This document shows positions 56,401-64,000 of a stretch of DNA of 64,000 nt, one piece after another. Below the pieces are notes generated by a model that searched no databases, had not been told where the DNA came from, and worked only from the letters and a program-made list of their open reading frames with translations. Made by a program: the position numbers and the translations under genes. Origin of the DNA: Crambe crambe (lineage: Eukaryota; Porifera; Demospongiae; Poecilosclerida; Crambeidae); the NCBI GenBank assembly GCA_963924555.1, contig OZ004596.1, forward strand, positions 4,908,139 through 4,972,138, in the 5' to 3' direction. The stretch's first letter is position 1, and each line of letters starts with the position of its first letter.

Positions 56401-58870
56401 GTATCCCCCCACCGTCACCAATACACAGTACTAATGTTGCAGCTACGAGGGCTATGTTTGAACAGAAGATCGACCAAACTAAAACCAGCCAATCATTCCC
56501 AAGACATGCATCCAGACCCCCTCAGTTTGATGGGAAGCGCAGGAGCAGTTTCTGCAGTGAGACTGCTAATACTTCAACAGACAGCAAGGTTCAGTCTCAA
56601 CATTCAAAATCATATTCATATGATTTTTCATCGAAGAAACCTTCAGTCAAACTCTCAGAATCACCAGCTGTAGTTCCTGTTGATAAGACAGGATCAGTCC
56701 CTCCCACCACTTCATCAGTGAGAAAAAGTAATGGCCCGAGTAATAGGATGACCAACATAAGCGAAGCAAAAAATACCACCACTACTACCACAACCACTGC
56801 TGCTGCTACCACTGCTGCTACCACTGCTGCTACCACCTCTGCCACTACTCAGCAAAGATCAGAGAAGGCATCCATCTTAGTGACACCATCATCAAGAATA
56901 GCAACAACCAAGCCTGCAACCAACAAGACCTCAGAGAACGTGTCAAAAATGTCTAAGATTACTGTGACCTGCACTGCCTCCCCTAGCAACTCTCCACTTC
57001 TCAGCAACCGCAAGGAAATAGTTGTAAAGACAGCAAAGAAGGACTTGCCTTCAACAATGGTGGTGCATAATCCATCCAGTCAAGCCAACATTACTCCCAG
57101 TAAGTCTCCTTCACCTTTACCGACCTCAAGGGTGCAAGTGAGTCATAATTCTGGCACTCAAAGAGTAACTACGGTCAGAACTGCTACTGTCAGGAATTCA
57201 GGCCCTTCGAAAATATCTAGCTCCAACGAAATCCCTGTTCCTACTCCAGCCAAAATTCACTCGACAGTGACCAAGAGTCAAACTGAACCCAAACTCCGCT
57301 CTCCTTTGAATCCCACTAGCAAAAACTGGCCAAGTTTGTCTTCATCCCACGATTCTCAAGTTACTCCCACCGTCATTACCACCAAAACCACTTCAACCAC
57401 TTCCCCAGTGAGAGTAGTTGTTAAAGATACACCATTAGTGCACTCCAGCTCTCAGATCAAAAAAGTTGGTTCACTCGAGAATATCATTTCTCATGTGAAC
57501 AGGAATAGCAATGAAAGTACAACACCTACTCCCACTGAGAGGTCAGCCACAGTGGTTGGTACTCCTTCTACTTCATCTATGTCATCTGCTACTGTCACCT
57601 CAGGGATCAGGCGTGGTCCAACACACAGGGCCATCCAGCGAAGAGAGAGGAAAGAGCGTCCAAAGACCATGTATGCCGGTCGTGCTGAGACCACCAATCT
57701 TGTGAACTTGATCTCGAGATTCCAAGAAGCAGAGAAGGAGAAGAAACAAAAGGAGATGAATGAGAATGCAAGAACACCTACTAGCTCAGTGTTATCAACT
57801 GTCAGCCCTACGAAAGTGAACGGGAATTCCTCTCTCGTTTCAGCACCACCGACTTCTTCTACTACCAACACAGTCTCAACTAATGCTATTACTACAACAA
57901 CAAATGTCAATCTTCGTCAATCAAGTCCTGCTAAAAGACAGATAGCAAGGCCCACTACTTTCTATGGAGGCAGCATCTCAAGGTAATAACTAACTCCTAA
58001 TAATTATAATAACATTAATTATTTTTTAAAATTTATAGCAATACCAGCAGCAGCTTTATTAGTGAGTCGAAATCTTCCTTCAGCAGCAAGCCTAAGCCAC
58101 ATGAGAGAAAGTTGATGCGCTCAAAGACTGTTGCTGCAGGCATGGGGAATGCTAAGCTATCAAAGAAGGCCATGTTGTTGAAGTGGTGTCAAATAATAAC
58201 AGAAGACTATGAAGTATGTAGTTTAGTTATGAACTTTACTTTTTTTAAATTGATTTTGAATTATGCAGAATGTGAATATCAGCAATTTTTCCGAAAGCTT
58301 CTCCAATGGACTGGCATTTTGTGCCATGATGCACCACTTCATTCCAGATCAAATACCTTTTAAGACACTAGACGCTTCCAATAGGGTGAGGCATAGCTAT
58401 TAATTATCTGCATTTACTAGAGAGTTCTCCCTGGTAACCCCTCCCTCCCTCCCCCAGGCATCTCTGGCCCTTTATATATAGACTGTTGCTACCTAAACCA
58501 TAAGCAACCAGTCTTTACAGCTAATGTTCTTGGCTATAGCTATAATAATTATTATGAGAGTTAGCAGCAAAATAAGTATTTGTCCTGCTCTTTCTCTCTC
58601 TCCAGGAAAGTAATTTCAAGCTTGCATTTGAGACAGCAGAGGGAGTTGGAATACCATCATTGTTGGTAAATCAAAACAACGCTAGTTACTTAACTAAGCG
58701 TGATATGGAATCTATAGGGCATATGATTAATGGAGTATCTTTGTGCACAGGATGTGGAAGATATGGTATCACTACCTGTACCAGATTGGATGTCAGTAAT
58801 GACGTATGTATCATTCATCTACAACAAATTTGGACAGCAAGAGTTTCAAAAACAAAGTTCAATGGTTTGA
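53459..58870 (+). CDS. SPECC1L: Cytospin (SPECC1/SPECC1L family), coiled coils plus C-terminal CH domain
   Basis: Cytospins crosslink actin and microtubules and act in adhesion, spindle organisation and cytokinesis. Exons 53459-53564, 54123-54280, 54732-57982, 58039-58213, 58269-58385, 58606-58665 and 58751-58870 give 1328 aa (human cytospin-A 1117), all in phase. The N-terminus is basic and disordered. Coiled coils cover about residues 110-215 and 395-510. A long Ser/Thr/Pro-rich region follows, ending in RRGPTHRAIQRRERKERPKT. A calponin-homology domain occupies the last 100 residues (KKAMLLKWCQ, FSNGLAFCAMMHHFIPDQIPF, FKLAFETAEGVGIPSLL, DWMSVMTYVSFIYNKF), closely matching the human CH domain. 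Vertebrates have two paralogs; a single ancestral gene is likely here. Confidence 0.92.
56769..56846. repeat. ACC/GCT/ACT triplet repeat inside cytospin coding exon
   Basis: ACC, ACT and GCT triplets encode a Thr/Ala tract within the disordered region. The reading frame is kept, so repeat length can vary without breaking the gene. It produces the Val/Ala/Ser frames on the other strand. Confidence 0.85.
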
Positions 58871-58994
58871 ACAGAATACCAAAACATTATTCATCATAAT
58901 AGTGCAGAGATTTTGTGTATAGTTCATGTATATAGTCAGTTGTGTACACCCTTTTGTGTCAAATTTTGATGACTTTCATTCACATGTAATCTAC

Positions 58995-59041
58995 TTGCGC
59001 ATGCGCAATAAGCCGCCCGCATTTGTGGCGGGAATTTTAAA
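58995..59041 (+). promoter_or_regulatory. Shugoshin core promoter with NRF1-like, E2F-like and CHR-like sites
   Basis: A perfect TGCGCATGCGCA palindrome (58996-59007, NRF1 consensus type) is followed by GGCGGGAA (59027-59034, E2F core) and TTTAAA (59036-59041, resembling a cell-cycle homology region). All lie within 71 bp of the shugoshin ATG. The gap to the upstream cytospin stop is only 195 bp. Confidence 0.6.
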
Positions 59042-59065
59042 TTGAGCATAGCAACAGAAGAGGTG

Positions 59066-61461
59066 ATGCCAACGAGAAAAAAAAAGACGAGAACCACTCC
59101 ACAACGGGAAAGGGAATCTATTTCTACTATCTCACTTACCCAGCAAGGTCAAACTAAAAAAACTGCCGTTAATGTGGAGATTTCTGATGAACCTAGGCCC
59201 ATAGCAAGTGGTGCAATTCAGTCGTCCCCAGCTAAGAAACTGATTACTAACACAGACAGAACTGTCCTAACTGCTCTCAGAGAGAATAACAAGTGCTTGG
59301 CAGCAGCCCTTGGTATGTTTTGCATATAAAATAATAAAGTAGTTAGAAAAAATATTTACACATAGAACATAAAAGATAAATTCCATGCCACCTTCTTTAC
59401 GTAAAGATTAGTCAAATAAAGCATTTCCATGATTCAATATAAGAATGGAAAGGGCATGTTTTCTGTGGGTTGCAGCCAGTTCTCTTCACTCCAAGAAGAA
59501 GTACTCGAATCATACAGGTGAAATGTGTAAATATTTCTTGAACGTTCGGATAAATTCGCACCACTCTTGTGGACTACCTCTCCATGAATGAGCACTAGGT
59601 TTCCCTTCTTAACAGGTACAGCAACAAATTCATCACTGCTTGTGTTAGGAGTTTCTCCCTCATATTCTGTGTCAATCAGTCCATTTTGGACTTTCCTCTT
59701 TAATCTACCCACTATCCCATTCTTGTGAGAGCCAGGGGCAAACCACATACAACCATTCTCAGTATCAGCATCTTCAAGTGCTATCCAAAACCCGAGCAAG
59801 TTCATTGGCGAAGTATGCAAGAAACTTGAGTCTTGATGAGGTTTCACAATGCCACCGATCTTCTGAGGTTTAAATATCACCATGCTTTGGACAACACAGG
59901 GTTTCTTGAAATCTAAGGACTTGGTGATATCTTGGATCCTTTTGTCGAAAGTCACTCTTTTGAAATCAGGGTCAAGAATGTGTAAAGCATGTCCAATCTT
60001 ATTTAATGCTGCTTTTGGTTCCAGAGTTAGCTTCCCATCTTTACTTACAGCTCCTTCCTCAAAAAAGAATCGTATTTTATCACCACTAGTGATGAAGTAA
60101 TCAGTCTTAGTGTGTTTCTGGTCAGTGGTTTTTGTACCGAAGGTTATAGTAGGATGCTGGCTTAGATCTGTTTCACTCACTATCTCGAAAGCCCTATTCT
60201 TTAATAGGTTACATTCTGCTTCAGTAAGGAAGTTTTCCACGAGTAAATAGCCGTCTTGTTCGTACTTTTTCACCTCCTCCACTGTCAAAGACATTTTGCC
60301 CAGAAATGACCTTTAACCTCGAATTGTTAATTAAAGGGAGGGGTTTACTAATAATGATTCTAATTTATGCTCAGATGACTCAAGGAAAGAATTTAGGAAG
60401 CTCCAGACAAAGTATGTCAATTTGCAACGAGAAAGGCAACAATTACTGGAAAAAATTGCCAGTCTTGAGACTAAAGTATCACAGAAGGACCTGGAGATAA
60501 TGTGTACCCAGGTAAATAGATAGCTATTATAATAGGCTGCTGCTATTATAATTTCTTTTCAAGGTTCAACCAACCTATGAGTTATTGGAACAAGCAGTAA
60601 AAGACATTGTCTGTGCCGAAAAGCATTTAAAAGGAATATTCCAATTGCAAATCAAAGGAAACTGTCCTTGGACTAAAACCAATTCAGTTCCAGCACACGT
60701 TTCCCCTGTCTCTGCTAACTGCAGTAATGACATGGCTGTTATACCCAGTGTGCACTTTGAGGCTGATTGTGGCGTAGGAAGTGATACTGTAAAAGGCAGA
60801 AAAATCTATCCCAAGACACCACCACCTTCACATCCTATTTATTCAACTCCTGTTTCCAATTATGATAATGACCTAGGAGCATTTCTGGAATGTCCTCCTT
60901 GTGCTGTAGAGTTTGAAGACTCTGTTACTGAGGCTTCCCTTTATGGGGAAAAAGTTTTGGATGATGCAACCTCTATCCAGGTAGAAAACGAGCCACATGA
61001 AAAGCAAGGTACCATAGTAACTGTTATATAGCACTCTCTCTATATACTAATAATCCCTGTGGCACATCCATGATCCTTATGTATCTGTACTGGACAGGTC
61101 GAGCACGTTTTTCAAGACCACAACGAAAGTGTACTACCATCAACATATCATATCAAGAACCAGATTTGAAAAGGTACTATTTTGTAAAAGTCTTAAAGCA
61201 TGCATCCATGCATGGACTGTATTGCAGGAAACTGTGCCACCATGGAGATCACATGACTATTATCTCCTCAAGAACCCTGAGGAAAAGTACATCTTCTACT
61301 CCTAAGGTATGCACTCTTGGTACTGTGATGATACTAATATGCAAAAGGAAAGAGTTTATTCCTAGCACTTTTTAACAGTTGGAGAGTAAAATATACATGC
61401 ATTCATATTTTATTCATAGCAACGACTGGTGTTAGAAGACATCACCAATAGATTGAAGTAG
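59066..61461 (+). CDS. SGO1: Shugoshin (centromeric cohesin protector)
   Basis: Shugoshin recruits PP2A to centromeres and protects cohesin from removal in mitosis and meiosis. Exons 59066-59312, 60375-60511, 60564-61008, 61098-61173, 61228-61306 and 61420-61461 give 341 aa, all in phase. An N-terminal coiled coil runs from about residue 70 to 125 (LRENNKCLAAALDDSRKEF onward), where the PP2A-binding helix lies in the family. The C-terminal SGO motif is RARFSRPQRKCTTINISYQEP then DLKRKL, matching the RRSKR..xxYKEPSLxxKLRR pattern of animal shugoshins that binds phosphorylated H2A. The middle is poorly conserved, as usual. Its first intron contains the whole PHYHD1 gene on the other strand. Confidence 0.85.
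59434..60294 (-). CDS. PHYHD1: Phytanoyl-CoA dioxygenase domain-containing protein 1, intronless, nested in shugoshin intron 1
   Basis: An Fe(II)/2-oxoglutarate-dependent oxygenase of the phytanoyl-CoA hydroxylase family. One 286-aa frame (human about 291) with strong similarity along its length: the N-terminal EQDGYLLVENFLTEAEC, the TDYFITSGDKIRFFFEEG block, the iron ligands His and Asp in KPHQDSSFL, the second His in GEVVHKS, the 2OG-binding Arg in LSERSR, and the C-terminal WLQPTENMPFPFLY. All catalytic residues are present, so it should be active. It has no intron although vertebrate PHYHD1 is multi-exonic, suggesting retroposition or intron loss. It occupies the shugoshin intron 59313-60374, leaving just 80 bp between its ATG and shugoshin exon 2. 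Confidence 0.95.
   Translation of the reverse strand: MSLTVEEVKKYEQDGYLLVENFLTEAECNLLKNRAFEIVSETDLSQHPTITFGTKTTDQKHTKTDYFITSGDKIRFFFEEGAVSKDGKLTLEPKAALNKIGHALHILDPDFKRVTFDKRIQDITKSLDFKKPCVVQSMVIFKPQKIGGIVKPHQDSSFLHTSPMNLLGFWIALEDADTENGCMWFAPGSHKNGIVGRLKRKVQNGLIDTEYEGETPNTSSDEFVAVPVKKGNLVLIHGEVVHKSGANLSERSRNIYTFHLYDSSTSSWSEENWLQPTENMPFPFLY
60307..60319 (-). promoter_or_regulatory. DR1-type nuclear-receptor half-site pair upstream of PHYHD1
   Basis: On the minus strand the sequence reads AGGTTA A AGGTCA, a direct repeat with one-base spacing, ending 12 bases before the PHYHD1 ATG. DR1 is the preferred site of HNF4/RXR-type receptors in animals. Function is inferred from sequence only. Confidence 0.45.
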
Positions 61462-61538
61462 ACCTATCATAGACATTGTAAGTAAGTCAGTAAATCATAG
61501 AGACAGGATGAAACTATTCACATGAGATGCACATATTG

Positions 61539-64000
61539 TTAGAAGTTACACAGAGCTTTTCTATCTTTTCGGTTGAACAAAGTAGTCCCTAATAGTTTCC
61601 CATTGTGTATATTCTCTATCATCTGATCAAAACTCTCCTCTGCTCCTTCTTGACTGAGCTTGATATCAGTCTATGTATAATATAATTATTATATTTAACT
61701 CTATATAAAATAGAATTTTGCTTACTTGATATAACGGGTCACCTGGTGCTTGATTTAAGTCTGAAATACGAATTGATTCTAATCGTTGTGGTATCTGTAC
61801 GGGAAAACAGGTGCCTCAACTAAGCAGTTATTTTTACATGCATTCAGCTAAGGATTTACATTGAATTGTTCCCTCATCTCTCTCTCGACACTTGCTTCTA
61901 GAATGTCACGTGTGAACAGTGGATTTTGTGAAATATCTGGTAATGGATTTTCTCTGTTCCTCAGGGCACTCTATTTATAAAAGAAAGTTAGATATTTTCG
62001 ATTCTGACTTGATTTCATCATTTTCTCACTCTGAATCGTTCAAGTATTGCATTTCCAGGATCATCTTCAGCCACTGCAATAAATTCCCACTGAAATTAAC
62101 AGCATAGGCTAACAGCTAGCATATAATATATACCACAGGTGTTGTTAGCTTGCACCATAAAAGGAAAGTCCAATCTGGAAGGGTGTGTATAAAACCCAAG
62201 GCATACTGATCGTGTGGCACAATCCATTGGACCTGTACACATCTACATGCATAAAATTAGTTGTATGTAAACATAAAATGAGCTATAGCACTTAGCAGCT
62301 ATTGTACCTGATTCAAGCTACATGGTGGGCATAATGGACCACCACAATCTATATCTGTCTCTCCATGATTTCTAATTCCATCTATGCAAGGATCTGCAGA
62401 TACCATAATTATATTATCATTCAATTGTTGTCAATATTTCAATTCAAATTTTTACCAAAGCAAAGTGCATTGCCTATCCCTTCATTTCCAGGGGGAGTGG
62501 TCAGGTGTCTCCGAAAGCACTGACCACATGTATTGGCCACTGTGCTGCATGGCACTCTATTAAGACTAGTACAGTCAGGAGCACCAGAGCACACTATATA
62601 AAAATGCAAGAAACTTTTAAATAGTATCAAAGGTCAATGTGAACATGCATGGTCTATGAACTTAGTGCAAGCATGTACAATAATACTCACTGATGCATTC
62701 TGAGTTGCTGTTTCCTCTCTGTCCCACATAACCTGGGAGACATGGACCACACGTTTGCTCTGGTGTTTGCAGAGAGCATTCCATCCTGCCAATACCTCCA
62801 CAGTTAGTTGCTTCAGTACAATCTATGACAAGATACATAGAGATTTCATATAGAAGTGTTCTACTGTATACATTCAGATCCGGCCTTACTGTGACCACAA
62901 GTCGGTCCAAAGAAGCCTATGGGACAGCCACAGTCTCCTGTGATGTGATGGCAGTTGCCTGTTTGGCAAATACATGTTTCACTGCAGCCCAGACCATAGC
63001 GAGTTGGAGGGCATACTGAAGTGACAAGTTTACAGATATAATAACCAGATTGATTGTTCAATTATAGGTACTTACTCATGCTGCAAGTAGCCCCAGTGAA
63101 TCCTATTGTGCAATTACACATTCCAGTAATGAAATGACATGATGCATTATTCTGACATGTGCACACGTCCAAACAGTCCTGGCCAAAAAATCCATCAGGA
63201 CACTCTGTCATAGCAAGAGATATGGTGATAATGTAGCTAGACATTCTATAAGCCCCCCAACCTTAGTATACTAGCTCCCAACCTTGTTCACAAGATGACC
63301 CTGTGTAGCCTGGAAGACAGTGGCAGGACCCATCCACGCCATCGCATGGTGAAGACTCGCGTCCAGGTAAGCAAGTACACTGACGTGAGCATCTTTCCCC
63401 AAACATACCAGCAGGACATGCTAAGATACATGTAGCCTCATTACATGAGTAGCTAGATTGAACAACAAAACTCACGTGTATCACAAGTGCCACCTATGAA
63501 TCCATTGTTGCATTCACACATCCCTACTGTCATGTTGCATGTTCCATTTACACATGCTGGAATACAATCTGCAATGAACAAGTAGACATCAAACCACTAC
63601 CAATGACTGATCACTACTTCAATACTGCTTTACCACAAGTGAGCTGATCTTCTGTGAGAACTTGTAAGTTAGTACCACTCAAACTGGGAGGTACACTGCA
63701 AGTTCCAAGATTTCTTTGTGCTCTAATGGAGGTTCTGTATGATGGAAACCACCTAAGCTGACAGTCACATCTCAGTGGATTCCTAGACAATGTCCTATAT
63801 TGGGACCATCATATACAGTCATTAGAATAGGCACATATTAATGGTACAGCTATTGAACTTACAGCTCATCTAAACGTCCCGTGGAGTCAAATGTACCTTC
63901 TGGGATGGTCCGAATCACATTACCATCCAAATTACTGGGAAAATTTTAAAAAGATATTCCAGTGGCATAATTATAGTATCTCTTTGGTTAGCTACTTACA
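61539..64000 (-). CDS. LRR-EGF extracellular protein, 3' part, 5' end outside window
   Basis: Exons in transcript order after one base at 64000: 63934-63863, 63794-63634, 63568-63476, 63420-63283, 63204-63076, 63015-62890, 62822-62691, 62593-62456, 62393-62308, 62232-62134, 62089-62030, 61970-61860, 61794-61726, 61670-61539. The first is a 72-bp exon encoding a 24-residue leucine-rich repeat (DGNVIRTIPEGTFDSTGRL). An LRR C-terminal cap follows (NPLRCDCQLRWF to QLTC), then EGF/laminin-EGF-like modules of the MEGF type (CPDGFFGQDC, CPPTRYGLGC, CPAGMFGERC), two looser Cys-rich modules, and a RNHGETDIDCGGPLCPPC segment. The last about 135 residues are Cys-poor and unrecognised. No transmembrane helix is visible in this part, so it may be secreted. 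Exact ortholog unknown. Confidence 0.75.

Noticed and set aside
59042-59065. Extended shugoshin start at 59042
   Set aside because: The codon there is TTG; the first ATG in frame is 59066.

Overview
The window is nuclear DNA of an animal, most likely a sponge or another non-bilaterian. Nearly every gene is a spliced metazoan gene with GT-AG introns: neurofibromin, a TGF-beta ligand, a GRK2/3-type kinase, an LHFPL tetraspan, cytospin and shugoshin. The proteins align well with vertebrate orthologs in conserved domains but diverge strongly elsewhere. Introns are mostly 100-1000 bp, intergenic gaps are short, and several gene pairs are head to head. The lineage is my inference from protein divergence and gene style; no species is claimed.

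Layout. 1-8374 (+): 3' part of NF1, from the end of the RasGAP region through Sec14-PH to the C-terminus, with a 603-bp DNA-transposon-derived MITE in one intron. 8777-14379 (-): HAUS7 (augmin subunit), rebuilt as ten exons giving 375 aa. 14519-15900 (+): a secreted TGF-beta family ligand whose start codon lies 139 bp from that of HAUS7. 16899-18285 (-): a four-pass LHFPL-like protein. 19060-29904 (-): a complete GRK2/3 ortholog in 19 exons (703 aa) whose large introns carry most of the simple repeats. 30369-31404 (-): PPIE (RRM plus cyclophilin). 31628-46483 (+): a 1438-aa disordered protein with FAM21-like acidic LF motifs, basic repeats and PEWK motifs, sharing a 223-bp promoter interval with PPIE. 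47115-48824 (-): an intronless type I membrane protein. 53459-58870 (+): cytospin (SPECC1/SPECC1L), preceded by about 4.4 kb of probable 5' intron. 59066-61461 (+): shugoshin, with an intronless PHYHD1 gene (59434-60294, -) nested antisense in its first intron. 61539-64000 (-): the 3' part of an LRR-EGF extracellular protein running off the window.

Functional themes. Three genes serve mitosis or microtubules (HAUS7, shugoshin, cytospin). Four serve signalling (NF1, GRK2/3, the TGF-beta ligand, LHFPL). Two are probable surface or secreted adhesion-type proteins (47115-48824 and 61539-64000). Nothing indicates that they act together; this looks like ordinary gene-dense chromosome. Exon boundaries were read by eye from splice sites, reading phase and remembered protein families. 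For HAUS7, GRK2/3, PPIE, cytospin, shugoshin and the LF-motif protein, every junction keeps frame. I did not see retroviral, Polinton or CRISPR structures. tRNA and small RNA genes were not systematically searched.
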